Source of the DNA: UBA1181 sp045226255
GTDB lineage: Bacteria; Bacteroidota; Bacteroidia; Bacteroidales; Paludibacteraceae
Assembly (NCBI GenBank): GCA_045226255.1
Contig: JBGVCG010000035.1
Location: 1 to 64,000 of the forward strand
Length of the DNA: 64,000 bases
Reading direction: 5' to 3'
Part shown: positions 56,124 through 63,967 of the stretch, one piece after another
How the letters are laid out: the number at the start of each line of letters is the position of its first letter
Position numbering within the stretch: the first letter of the stretch is position 1
Position numbers and translations under genes: made by a program
The notes under the pieces: model-generated
Database searches by the model: none
The model's input: only the letters and a program-made list of their open reading frames with translations
Told to the model about the DNA's origin: nothing

Positions 56124-56210
56124 GCACCACCCAAAGTCATCCAAGCCTTTGCAATTTATTGATTTTCAATATTCTATATGTAATAACATTAAAAATGATG
56201 AAGTCTAGAG
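56124..56210. repeat. Direct repeat, left copy, flanking the small membrane gene
   Basis: Shares several blocks in the same order with 56848-56938, including ATTGATTTTCAAT (identical in both) and GATGAAGTC with surrounding A/T-rich sequence. Similarity by eye is partial and includes short gaps. Confidence 0.5.
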
Positions 56211-56242
56211 AAAAATGTTGCCGTATTATTACATGATATTTT

Positions 56243-56250
56243 TATATTTG
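56243..56250 (+). promoter_or_regulatory. -7 element of the small membrane gene
   Basis: TATATTTG, 31 bases before the ATG at 56281, with a TTG at 56218-56220. Confidence 0.55.
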
Positions 56251-56280
56251 TGAAGTTGTATATTATAAAAGATTTAACCT

Positions 56281-56682
56281 ATGAAGACAATAAATGAAAT
56301 GACAGACGATGAGCTCGTCAAATATTACATCTCAAGAAGGTTGGATGGTATACCAACTAGGGAGTTGATAAAAGGAATGAATGCGAACAAACTTCCTGAC
56401 GAGCGACTACGCAAGGTTGTGGACGAGTTGATAAAGATAGATAGGGCGAGTCGTAAGGAAGAAGAAGCAGAAGAGAAAAAAGCCCATCGAATAACAGGTC
56501 TAATAAAAATGGCAGGTGGAGTTTTGCTTTTTATCTTCGGATATATCCTTTATAATTTGACAATAGGGGCAGGCATAATATTTGTGTTTAACATTGTTGT
56601 TTGGGCGATAGCCGTCTTCTTATTTTTGGTTGGAATTGCGCAACTGATAAGAGGATTAAATCTTGGAAAGTCAAAAGATTAA
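56281..56682 (+). CDS. Hypothetical small membrane protein
   Basis: A 133-residue protein. Residues 1-58 are charged and helical; a Lys/Glu-rich coiled-coil-like segment (about 48-70) leads to two membrane helices (about 75-92 and 99-122) and a short basic tail. No family recognised. The first residues (TINEMTDDELVKYY) closely resemble the N-terminus of the ECF sigma factor at 48574 (TINKMMTDEELVKLY). It has its own promoter and a terminator-like hairpin, and sits between diverged direct repeats. Cytoplasmic-facing N-domain with membrane anchoring is likely. Confidence 0.75.
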   Translation: MKTINEMTDDELVKYYISRRLDGIPTRELIKGMNANKLPDERLRKVVDELIKIDRASRKEEEAEEKKAHRITGLIKMAGGVLLFIFGYILYNLTIGAGIIFVFNIVVWAIAVFLFLVGIAQLIRGLNLGKSKD

Positions 56683-56715
56683 TTTGCCGATAAAATTAAA
56701 GATGATATTTTCATA

Positions 56716-56752
56716 GGAAAAGGAATAGACAAAAAAGGCCTATTCCTTTTCC
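56716..56752 (+). terminator. Terminator hairpin after the small membrane gene
   Basis: A 13-bp stem GGAAAAGGAATAG/CTATTCCTTTTCC with an 11-base loop. Only a short T-rich run follows. Confidence 0.75.
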
Positions 56753-56847
56753 ATTTCATATCTGACTGTTTGTTATGTGATGTGTTAATTCGCCCTAGAC
56801 GTCTAAAGCTTTTGGATCTGGGCCATAGTGATCCTCCTAACGTCGTC

Positions 56848-56938
56848 AATGTGCCCCCCAAAACACACAATCACCTTAATAACCTATTGATTTTCAATTC
56901 ACTTTATACAATAACACAGGAAAGTGATGAAGTCAAGA
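56848..56938. repeat. Direct repeat, right copy
   Basis: Counterpart of 56124-56210: begins CAATG, keeps the identical ATTGATTTTCAAT block and the GATGAAGTC block, then runs straight into the decayed tyrA tail copy at 56941. Confidence 0.5.
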
Positions 56939-57046
56939 CAGATTGACGGCGGCAATAGGATAAGAAGGATTCTACGACAAAGACAAACACATAGATCATT
57001 CGACGAGTTTTTTGCACGGATGCGCAAGCGTTATTTCGTCATATAA
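56927..57046 (+). pseudogene. Decayed duplicate of the tyrA 3' end plus terminator
   Basis: From 56941 the sequence repeats the last tyrA codons and the following spacer (56013 on): by eye 60 of the first 67 bases match. The tyrA stop TAA is changed to CAA, so the frame runs on. With an ATG at 56927 it makes a 39-codon ORF (starts MKSRQIDGG, ends KRYFVI). The terminator hairpin region is recognisable but degraded. It is most likely a pseudogene fragment, although the short basic ORF is intact. Confidence 0.6.
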
Positions 57047-57197
57047 GGCACGAAAACGGCCCGACGAACAAGAACCAAGGAGGCAATCCGTTAGGCCAAC
57101 AGAGGGCAGAGGAAGGCCATTCTCGAACAAGTCTTAAAGCCACGAAGCACAGACAATTCAGTCAAGAACGGTATCAGGAAGAAACAGGGTAAAAAAA

Positions 57198-57240
57198 ACG
57201 ATGTTTTCTAAAATGCCCAAGGCACTAAAGAAAACATCGT
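57198..57240 (-). terminator. Terminator of the exbB-exbD operon
   Basis: A 12-bp stem ACGATGTTTTCT/AGAAAACATCGT around a 19-base loop, followed on the minus strand by a T-run (A residues at 57191-57198 on the plus strand). Confidence 0.85.
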
Positions 57241-57275
57241 ATTTCTAGGAATAAAGACCGATAGGTCTATGAACA

Positions 57276-57752
57276 TTAATAAGCGTTCGCCCTTTCGTTA
57301 GCTGTATAGTAAATCTTACGGGCATAAGCCTTACGCAACTCCTGCTTAACATCGGTCACGACACCCATCTTAGTATCCTTATCCACCTTCAGGGAAACGA
57401 TCATCAAAGGTTGATCGTTCTCAGGCATTGCATCACGTTTCACGGCAATATAAGATCCCACATCAGCAGGTCTCTTAGCGAAAGCGTCATCCAATTGGAC
57501 ACGAGCTTCCGTACCATTTTGTTTCTGCAATTCCCTTTTAGGAACGCCGATATAGATGTACTTAGCCAAAGACTTCTTTTCCAACTTAGTTAATTCAGTC
57601 GCCTCAGGCAACTTCATATCAACCATCATTGTATTCTCCTTCATCGTTGTTGTGGTCATAAAGAAGAACAACAACATGAAGATAATATCAGGCAAGGAAG
57701 CCGTACTAATAGCAGGCAATCTCTTACCACCTTCTTTACGAAACTTTGCCAT
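57276..57752 (-). CDS. ExbD/TolR-type biopolymer transport protein (second ExbD)
   Basis: A 158-residue ExbD/TolR-family protein with one N-terminal membrane helix (about residues 17-40; STASLPDIIFMLLFFFMTTT) that holds the conserved proton-path Asp27, and a periplasmic domain. It starts at the TAATG overlap with the preceding exbD gene. In ExbB-ExbD motors this subunit couples proton flow to TonB. Two different ExbD proteins encoded in tandem are common in Bacteroidota. Confidence 0.92.
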   Translation of the reverse strand: MAKFRKEGGKRLPAISTASLPDIIFMLLFFFMTTTTMKENTMMVDMKLPEATELTKLEKKSLAKYIYIGVPKRELQKQNGTEARVQLDDAFAKRPADVGSYIAVKRDAMPENDQPLMIVSLKVDKDTKMGVVTDVKQELRKAYARKIYYTANERANAY

Positions 57753-58360
57753 TATTGAGCCCCTCCCGCAGCTTGTCCATAATCCTTCGGCTCAGCCTCA
57801 GAGATCTTAAGTGGATAATAAGTTTTCACAGCCTCCTGTTCCTCCTCCGTCAATTCGGTGTATTTACGGCCATCGAACTTCCTTGTGGAAATCTCATCAC
57901 GGAGTTCATTATAAGCAGCGACCAACTCGTTTTGGACAGAGATATACGCCTGATAAGAGGTACCACGGTCATTCTGCAATGAAATCACATGCTTAGAAGT
58001 AATCTTTGACGGGCCAAAGAAAGGAATATCCACGGTCTCCTTTTCAGGAAGATCCGATTTATTGGCAGGATTTGCAATAAACTCCTTCGCTTTTTCCTTC
58101 AACCTAGTAACATCCATCACCTCACCATTCACCATCAACTTGTCGTTACTGTTAACAAGTACCATCATGATATTTCTCTTGTTAACCTCAACTTCCTCCT
58201 TTTTCTCCTTCTTTTCTACCGGAGGGGGCAATGTTCTGAACAGACCTTTATCTGTCGCCATGGATGTAGTCACAAGGAAAAAGATCAGCAACAAGAAGGA
58301 TATATCAGCCATTGAGCTTGCATTAATCTCTTGTATTTCTCTTTTTTTCATGACAAGCAA
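57752..58360 (-). CDS. ExbD/TolR-type biopolymer transport protein (first ExbD)
   Basis: A 202-residue ExbD/TolR-family protein. The N-terminal helix carries INASSMADISFLLLIFFLVTTSM (about 11-33) with the conserved Asp19, then a Lys/Glu-rich linker and a larger periplasmic domain with insertions compared with the second ExbD. It lies three bases after the four-helix membrane protein gene and overlaps the second exbD by one base. Part of the same proton motor as the ExbB homologue. Confidence 0.92.
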   Translation of the reverse strand: MLVMKKREIQEINASSMADISFLLLIFFLVTTSMATDKGLFRTLPPPVEKKEKKEEVEVNKRNIMMVLVNSNDKLMVNGEVMDVTRLKEKAKEFIANPANKSDLPEKETVDIPFFGPSKITSKHVISLQNDRGTSYQAYISVQNELVAAYNELRDEISTRKFDGRKYTELTEEEQEAVKTYYPLKISEAEPKDYGQAAGGAQ

Positions 58361-58363
58361 AAA

Positions 58364-58825
58364 TTATAGTTTCTTAAACAACGAACTACAAATGGTTGCG
58401 AGGAATGCAATAGCAGCCAATATGAAAGAACTTACCATACACATATTCGTGATACGGTATACCCAAGGTTCTTGAGAGCCATCATATCCAGTGATATTAA
58501 TCACCTTCGTATCTGCGGCGAAATATGTCACAAGGAGCAACACACCCAACGCACCGACGAAAATCAAAGGAACCATCACAGACTTAGGGTCAGTCATCAA
58601 CTTAGACGAGAATGACTTCATTGCGAAAGCAAGTGTCACAAAAGATGCCAAAATGATGAAAGCGAACGCTAAGCCAAGGAACATTGGGACAAAAGATGGT
58701 GCTTCAATTGAGATTCCATTGCAGACGTACGTTTCAGTACTACCGCAGAAGAAAATCAATGTGAAGATTATCGTGAGCGCCACCAATGCCCAAAGTATAT
58801 ACTTAGGGAAATTTAATGTTTGCAT
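58364..58825 (-). CDS. Four-helix membrane protein within the ExbB-ExbD operon
   Basis: A 153-residue protein with four predicted membrane helices (about residues 8-28, 46-68, 83-104, 128-150) and a short Cys-containing extracytoplasmic loop after the first helix. I do not recognise a named family. It sits between the exbB and first exbD genes, three bases from the latter, in the position where Bacteroidota often carry such an uncharacterised membrane gene. A structural or regulatory part of the proton motor is plausible but unproven. Confidence 0.8.
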   Translation of the reverse strand: MQTLNFPKYILWALVALTIIFTLIFFCGSTETYVCNGISIEAPSFVPMFLGLAFAFIILASFVTLAFAMKSFSSKLMTDPKSVMVPLIFVGALGVLLLVTYFAADTKVINITGYDGSQEPWVYRITNMCMVSSFILAAIAFLATICSSLFKKL

Positions 58826-58868
58826 TTCGATATCGTTTTATTAGATTCAAAAATGGTTCACCAAAAGA

Positions 58869-59792
58869 TTATTCTACGACAGACACTGAATCTGAAGAAG
58901 ATTGGGTATAACCTTGGTTAGAGGCACTTGCAGAAGAAGTTGGGAAGTACTCAACAACCATGTCGAGCAACTTGATAGAAGCATCTTCCATCTCAGTAGT
59001 CAAAGCCTCGATACGAGTCAAAATGAAGTTCAAGAACAATTGAAGAATCATGGCTACGATCAAACCGAACACCGTGGTCAACAAAGCCACCTTGATACCA
59101 CCAGCCACAACCGTTGCGGAGATATCACCTACTTGTTGGATTTTATCGAACGCCTCGATCATACCGATAACCGTACCCATGAATCCCAACATTGGGGCGA
59201 GGGCGATACAAAGGGAAATCCAAGTGATGTTCTTCTCAAGACCACCCATTTGAACGCTACCGTAAGAAACGACAGTCTTCTCAACAACATCTGGACCCTC
59301 GCTGATACGAGACAAACCTTGGTTGAAAATAGAAGCGATAGGGCCTCTCGTGTTTTTTGAATATTCCAACGCGCCCTCAACATTCTTACTAGCCAAGAAC
59401 TCCTCAATCTTCTCGAGGAATTTCTTCGTGTTGATAGAAGAAAGGCTCAAAGTGATGATACGCTCGATGCACAATGCCAAACCGAGGATCAAGCACAAAG
59501 CAACGATTGCCATGAATCCGGCACCACCCTCGATAAACTTAATCTTCAATGCATTGAAAAGACCCTTGCTCTCTTCCTTAGTAGCTTCTGGAGCCGGAGC
59601 TGCTTCTGCCTTAGTTTCTACAGCGGCAGGCTCTTGCACAGCCTCTGCCTGTGGTTCTTGAGTTTCCTCAGTAGACTCCTGATTGAATGACTGCTCCGTT
59701 TGTTCATCAAACGAATCTTGAGCGAAAGAAGCAGTAGCGAAGCCAAGAGACAGAACTCCAGCTAATGCTAATGATGCAAAAATTTTTTTCAT
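58869..59792 (-). CDS. MotA/TolQ/ExbB proton channel family protein
   Basis: A 307-residue ExbB/TolQ homologue. An N-terminal signal-like segment (1-24) is followed by a long Glu/Gln/Ala/Pro-rich linker (about 25-80), then three membrane helices (about 92-115, 195-220, 230-258). The MotA/TolQ/ExbB signature region (GLEKNITWISLCIALAPMLGFMGTVIGMIEAF) is near residues 180-211. It should form the proton channel with the two ExbD proteins downstream and energise TonB-dependent outer-membrane transport. It lies 40 bases after tRNA-Ser on the same strand; no separate promoter was identified. Confidence 0.93.
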   Translation of the reverse strand: MKKIFASLALAGVLSLGFATASFAQDSFDEQTEQSFNQESTEETQEPQAEAVQEPAAVETKAEAAPAPEATKEESKGLFNALKIKFIEGGAGFMAIVALCLILGLALCIERIITLSLSSINTKKFLEKIEEFLASKNVEGALEYSKNTRGPIASIFNQGLSRISEGPDVVEKTVVSYGSVQMGGLEKNITWISLCIALAPMLGFMGTVIGMIEAFDKIQQVGDISATVVAGGIKVALLTTVFGLIVAMILQLFLNFILTRIEALTTEMEDASIKLLDMVVEYFPTSSASASNQGYTQSSSDSVSVVE

Positions 59793-59832
59793 TTTTTTGT
59801 TGATTAATTATTAATATTACTTCATTAATTCG

Positions 59833-59920
59833 CGGAGAGAGGGGGATTCGAACCCCCGATACGCTTTTGACGCATACACGCTTTCCAGGCGTGCCTCTTC
59901 AGCCACTCGAGCATCTCTCC
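59833..59920 (-). tRNA. tRNA-Ser (anticodon GGA)
   Basis: An 88-base class II tRNA on the minus strand. Acceptor GGAGAGA/TCTCTCC, anticodon loop CTGGAAA in the stem CACGC/GCGTG (anticodon GGA, reading TCC/TCT), a long variable arm and T arm GGGGG-TTCGAAT-CCCCC. CCA not encoded. It lies just upstream of the exbB gene on the same strand. Confidence 0.94.
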
Positions 59921-60001
59921 TGACTCATTTACAAATCGAGCGCAAATTACAAAAAAAATAGTTATAAAACACCGAATGTTGAAAATAATTTTATTCGGCT
60001 G

Positions 60002-60538
60002 TTACATAAACATTTGGCACCATTTATCGAACCTCTGGAGGGTTTCTTCCCCATATTTTTCGAGCTTCATCCGAGCTTTTTTTACGCTTCTTTCCTCTCC
60101 AAGATGTGTTTTCGAGTAAAATTTATCCGCAAAACAAATGATCTGCTCCTCGATGGAGACGGGCAACATATCACGATGCGGAACGGGCAATTCGGCGGAA
60201 AGAATGTACGGAAGCGACAACCCCGTTCCCGTGTGGCGCTCGCACACCAACGCATGCCGATCGAACCCTTCGCTCTTCATCATATCACTTCCCAAGAAAC
60301 CATGACAGATATATGGGTAATCCCCCTCGCAATACAAATCCGGGGCACAAGTCTTAATGATACCGATGTCATGCAACATCGCCGCCTCCTCAATGAACTG
60401 CATATCAGCATTCAGCTCGGGCTTACGCTGTGCGATCCGCAACGCAAGGTCCGTAACGTCATACGAATGCTTCAAAAGGATATCCTTGCATTTCGGATTT
60501 TCTTTATAATATTTGTCAATTATCTCGATAGGATTCAT
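60002..60538 (-). CDS. HD domain phosphohydrolase
   Basis: A 178-residue HD-superfamily protein. The metal-binding motif set is visible: HSYDVTDLAL near residue 24, EAAMLHDIGII (His-Asp, about 50-60), HGFLGSDMM and the ERHTGTGLSLP segment, then ICFADKFYSK (Asp). The family hydrolyses phosphate esters, often nucleotides; the substrate is unknown. The promoter (60571-60602, minus) excludes a TTG start at 60601, so translation begins at ATG 60538 or possibly at ATG 60559. It stands alone. Confidence 0.9.
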   Translation of the reverse strand: MNPIEIIDKYYKENPKCKDILLKHSYDVTDLALRIAQRKPELNADMQFIEEAAMLHDIGIIKTCAPDLYCEGDYPYICHGFLGSDMMKSEGFDRHALVCERHTGTGLSLPYILSAELPVPHRDMLPVSIEEQIICFADKFYSKTHLGEERSVKKARMKLEKYGEETLQRFDKWCQMFM

Positions 60539-60570
60539 TGGATTCAAATTATTACACATACAATCTATGA

Positions 60571-60602
60571 CAAAAATAATGAAAAAGCATCGATCACACA
60601 AA
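60571..60602 (-). promoter_or_regulatory. Promoter of the HD hydrolase gene
   Basis: On the minus strand TTTG (60602-60599), 20 bases, then TATTTTTG (60578-60571). Ideal spacing. Transcription would start near 60564. Confidence 0.65.
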
Positions 60603-60632
60603 TTCGCATGACGATAATCGACAAACGAAAAA

Positions 60633-60652
60633 GGCGGAAGAAATCTTCCGCC
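60633..60652 (-). terminator. Terminator after transketolase
   Basis: A perfect 9-bp stem GGCGGAAGA/TCTTCCGCC with a two-base loop and a T-run on the minus strand, 43 bases after the stop. Confidence 0.85.
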
Positions 60653-60694
60653 CTAATCAATTTTGTCATCGATGGAGAAGTGTACTCCCGTCGA

Positions 60695-62731
60695 CTATAT
60701 TTTCAAGAAGGAGCAAACCTCCTCGTACACTGACTCTCCGTTGAATCCGAACTTTTCGTCCAACACCGTGTAAGGTGCAGAATATCCGAAATGATCCAAA
60801 CCATGCACGAAGCCATTTTTTCCAACCAATCCGCTAATCGTCAGCGACATACCAGCTGTCATACCATAAACTGGCAGAGTGGAAGGGATAACGGACTCCT
60901 GATATTCCTTGCTTTGATTACGGAACACACCCTCTGACGGAGCGGAGACGATCCTAATCTTCAAGTTCTTACGTTCCTCCAAGAGCTTCGCACCCTCAAA
61001 GAGCGTGGCGACCTCGGATCCGCTCGCCACCATCACCAAATCAGGCGTACCCTTGACGTCCTTGACGATGTAGGCGCCCTTGTAGGCCTGCAAAGCCTGC
61101 TCGTAGCGATTGCCTTCACATGGAACATCGTTCACGTTCTGGCGGGAAAGGATCAAAGCGGTCGGAGTATCCGTGTTCTCCATCGCCATCTTCCAAGCGA
61201 CGGTCGTCTCGTTCACATCGGCAGGGCGAAGCACCAACATGCTATTTTGTCCCTTATGGTTCTTCACGCTCTCCAGCAAGCGCACCTGCATCTCCTGCTC
61301 GATCGGCTGATGAGTCGGACCGTCCTCCCCTACCCTGAAGGCATCGTGGCTCCAGACATACTTCACAGGGATACGCATCAAGGCTGCCATTCTATAGGCT
61401 GGTTTCATATAATCGGAGAATACGAAGAACGTACCGCAAGCGGCATAGACACCACCATGCAAAGCGATACCATTCATGATGCAAGCCATCGTCAACTCAG
61501 AGACACCCGCATTCAGGAATGCTCCTGAGAAATCGCCATGGGCAAGCGGGTGCGTATGTTTCAAGAAGCCATCCGTCTTGTCCGAGTTGGAGAGGTCTGC
61601 CGAAGCGACGATCATATTCTCCACTTTCTCGGAGAGGAGTCCCAATACCGCAGCGGAAGCGGAACGGGTCGGTTGGTTCGGTTTTTGTGCGACGGATGCG
61701 AAATCGATCTCAGGCAACTTGCCACTGAAGAACTGGTCCAATTTCTTCGCCAGCTCCGGATTCGCCTTCGCCCACTGAGCCTGCTCGGCCTTCTTGGCGG
61801 CGGCGATCTTCGTCAGTTCCGCCTTACGTTCCGCATACAATTTCTTCACCTCAGAGAAGACAACGAACGGATCGTTCGGGTCGCCACCCAACTTCTCGAT
61901 GGTCTTCGGGATGCAGACACCCGCCTTGGAAAGCGGTTGTCCGTGCGTAGAGACCTTATCTTCCATGGAAGAGCCATCCTCAGCGACGCAGCCGATACCC
62001 ATCGTCGTCTTTCCGATGATCAGGGTTGGGCGCTCATTCTCCTGGTTGGCTTTCTTCAAGGCGGAAATAATCTCTTCCGCATTGTTTCCATTGATAGTCA
62101 ACACATTCCAGTTCCATGCCTTATACTTCATCTCGATGTCCTCGGTAGAAACTTCGTCCACCTTAGTGGAGAGCTGGATATTGTTCGCATCGTAGAACAT
62201 AATGAGGTTATGCAAACCAAGGTGTCCCGCGATACGTCCCGAACCTTGGGAAATCTCCTCCTGGATACCACCATCGGAGATGAACGTATAAATCTTATGG
62301 CTCATCCATTCGCCGAAGCGAGCGCAGAGGAATCGTTCCGCGATAGCCGCGCCGACAGCCATCGTATGGCCCTGTCCCAACGGTCCGGAAGTATTCTCGA
62401 TGCCATGTTCCAGGCTCACTTCCGGGTGCCCAGGGGTTTTGCTACCCCACTGGCGGAAAGACTTGATGTCATCCATCGTGAACTTGTCGCACAAGAGCAA
62501 CACTGAATAGAGCATAGGCGACATGTGCCCAGGGTCCAAGAAAAACCTATCGCGGTTAATCCAGTTAGGGTCAGTCGGGTCGAAAGTAAGAAACTGGGAA
62601 TAAAGGATGTTGATGAAATCAGCACCGCCCATTGCGCCTCCGGGGTGACCGGATTTGGCTTTCTCTACCATCGCAGCGGTCAGAATTCTGATGTTATTCG
62701 CCGCACGATTCAGTGTTTGAATGTCTGCCAT
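60695..62731 (-). CDS. tkt: Transketolase
   Basis: A 678-residue thiamine-diphosphate enzyme of the pentose phosphate pathway that moves two-carbon units between ketoses and aldoses. The N-terminus has KSGHPGGAMGGADF, and DGGIQEEISQGSGRIA and GHLGLHNLIMFYDANNIQL form the ThDP pyrophosphate/Mg site. The pyrimidine domain has THPLAHGDFSGAFLNAGVSELTM and the VGEDGPTHQPIEQ motif. The length is normal. A TATTTTTG -7 element is at 62776-62783 and a terminator follows, so it is monocistronic. Expected in the cytoplasm. Confidence 0.96.
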   Translation of the reverse strand: MADIQTLNRAANNIRILTAAMVEKAKSGHPGGAMGGADFINILYSQFLTFDPTDPNWINRDRFFLDPGHMSPMLYSVLLLCDKFTMDDIKSFRQWGSKTPGHPEVSLEHGIENTSGPLGQGHTMAVGAAIAERFLCARFGEWMSHKIYTFISDGGIQEEISQGSGRIAGHLGLHNLIMFYDANNIQLSTKVDEVSTEDIEMKYKAWNWNVLTINGNNAEEIISALKKANQENERPTLIIGKTTMGIGCVAEDGSSMEDKVSTHGQPLSKAGVCIPKTIEKLGGDPNDPFVVFSEVKKLYAERKAELTKIAAAKKAEQAQWAKANPELAKKLDQFFSGKLPEIDFASVAQKPNQPTRSASAAVLGLLSEKVENMIVASADLSNSDKTDGFLKHTHPLAHGDFSGAFLNAGVSELTMACIMNGIALHGGVYAACGTFFVFSDYMKPAYRMAALMRIPVKYVWSHDAFRVGEDGPTHQPIEQEMQVRLLESVKNHKGQNSMLVLRPADVNETTVAWKMAMENTDTPTALILSRQNVNDVPCEGNRYEQALQAYKGAYIVKDVKGTPDLVMVASGSEVATLFEGAKLLEERKNLKIRIVSAPSEGVFRNQSKEYQESVIPSTLPVYGMTAGMSLTISGLVGKNGFVHGLDHFGYSAPYTVLDEKFGFNGESVYEEVCSFLKI

Positions 62732-62775
62732 TTGAATTAAAGGAATGAATGAAATTTTCTGACCGCGAAGTTAAT

Positions 62776-62783
62776 CAAAAATA
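62776..62783 (-). promoter_or_regulatory. -7 element of tkt
   Basis: Reads TATTTTTG on the minus strand, 45 bases before the ATG at 62731. Confidence 0.5.
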
Positions 62784-62803
62784 TGTTACGGAAAGAAGAG
62801 GAG

Positions 62804-62851
62804 AGTTAAAAATTAAGAATTAAAAGTTAAGAGTTAATAGTTAAGAGTTTA
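62804..62851. repeat. AT-rich imperfect tandem repeat (AGTTAA units)
   Basis: The words AGTTAA, AATTAAGA and TTAAGAGTT recur five to six times in 48 bases between tkt and tsf. It is low-complexity intergenic sequence of the kind scattered in Bacteroidota; no function is evident. Confidence 0.55.
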
Positions 62852-62904
62852 GCAAGGAATATAACGAGGGGAGAATGGAGAAAGGAAGAAGGGTACAAAA
62901 AAAA

Positions 62905-62929
62905 GGAGAGGTTCCAATGGAGCCTCTCC
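62905..62929 (-). terminator. Terminator after tsf
   Basis: Stem GGAGAGG/CCTCTCC with an 11-base loop (extendable), followed on the minus strand by eight T residues (A run at 62897-62904), 22 bases after the stop. Confidence 0.85.
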
Positions 62930-62950
62930 CTTCAAAATATAGGGAATAAA

Positions 62951-63943
62951 TTATTCCTCGTTCAATGTAACGCGCTTGAAAGCGGTAGCAGTCAAGCCCT
63001 TAGAAACAGAAGCCATGTATTGAGCCACGTTGATCTTAGCCTCCTTAATGAACGCCTGATTCAACAAGGTTTGCTCCTTGTAGATCTTTTGGATACGTCC
63101 GTTAACGATACCGTCGATCATAGCTTGCTTCAAGTTACCGGCAGCCTGCTCAGCCACAGTAGCTTTAATTTCGCGAGCCTTAGCAGCTTGCTCAGCGGTG
63201 ATCCAGCCCTTCTCCGTGTTAGACTCGATGTGAGCATCAGAATCCACGTGTGCAGGGTTGATGCCAGCCTTTGTCAAAGCGGACTCAACTTGTTTTTGGA
63301 TCAACTCAGCCTTTGTCTTCTCAGTTGCGATCTCGCGCTCCTTAGCGACGTATTCAGCAGGAACATCCTTCTCAGATACGGCGATTGGGTTCATGGCAGC
63401 AACCTGCATAGCGACATCCTTGTAAACTTGGGTATCCAAGCCAGCCTCGTTGAAAGCAACGATAGAAGCCAACATATTACCTGGGTGGATGTAAGCCCAA
63501 ACCGCAGGACCGCTAACGAACTCATACATACCCAACTCCATCTTCTCACCAGTCACACCAGAGCGGTCGGTGATCAATTGTTGAACCGTAGAGTTACCGA
63601 TAGTCAAAGCGGTCAAGGCATCCAAAGAAGCCGGTTTAGCCTCCATGGCCTTATCCAATATTTGTTGAGTCAATGCGATGAAGTCAGCGTTCTTAGCCAC
63701 GAAGTCAGTTTCACACTTCAGCGCAACGATAGCAGCGAAATCGCCCTTCGCAGCAGCCAAAACACAACCCTGAGCAGCCTCACGATCACTTCTCTTTGCA
63801 GCAATTGCCTGACCTCTTTTACGGATGAGCTCGACAGCCTTGTCGAAATTGCCCTCAGCCTCAGTAAGAGCCTTCTTGCAATCCATCATGCCGGCACCCG
63901 TCATGGTACGCAATTTGCTAATATCAGCCAATGAAACAGCCAT
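62951..63943 (-). CDS. tsf: Elongation factor Ts
   Basis: A 330-residue guanine nucleotide exchange factor for EF-Tu. The N-terminal UBA-like domain (LRTMTGAGMMDCKKALTEAEGN, about residues 12-33) and the TDFVAKN motif (about 79-85) are diagnostic. The chain is slightly longer than E. coli EF-Ts (283 residues), with the C-terminal extension usual in Bacteroidota. It lies 24 bases after a gene whose end is seen at the right edge (S2), the usual rpsB-tsf operon. Cytoplasmic, translation elongation. Confidence 0.97.
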   Translation of the reverse strand: MAVSLADISKLRTMTGAGMMDCKKALTEAEGNFDKAVELIRKRGQAIAAKRSDREAAQGCVLAAAKGDFAAIVALKCETDFVAKNADFIALTQQILDKAMEAKPASLDALTALTIGNSTVQQLITDRSGVTGEKMELGMYEFVSGPAVWAYIHPGNMLASIVAFNEAGLDTQVYKDVAMQVAAMNPIAVSEKDVPAEYVAKEREIATEKTKAELIQKQVESALTKAGINPAHVDSDAHIESNTEKGWITAEQAAKAREIKATVAEQAAGNLKQAMIDGIVNGRIQKIYKEQTLLNQAFIKEAKINVAQYMASVSKGLTATAFKRVTLNEE

Positions 63944-63967
63944 AATTCTTATTTCTTTTTTAATTAA

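Larger units (their letters stand above)
56753..57198. other. Gene-poor region between the small membrane gene and the exbD operon
   Basis: No normal gene is visible. It contains the right direct repeat and the decayed tyrA-tail copy; from about 57047 to 57190 nothing was recognised. Confidence 0.5.

Noticed and set aside
56683..57275. Insertion sequence remnant
   Set aside because: No transposase fragment or terminal inverted repeats could be found; the recognisable content is a copy of the tyrA tail and a diverged direct repeat.
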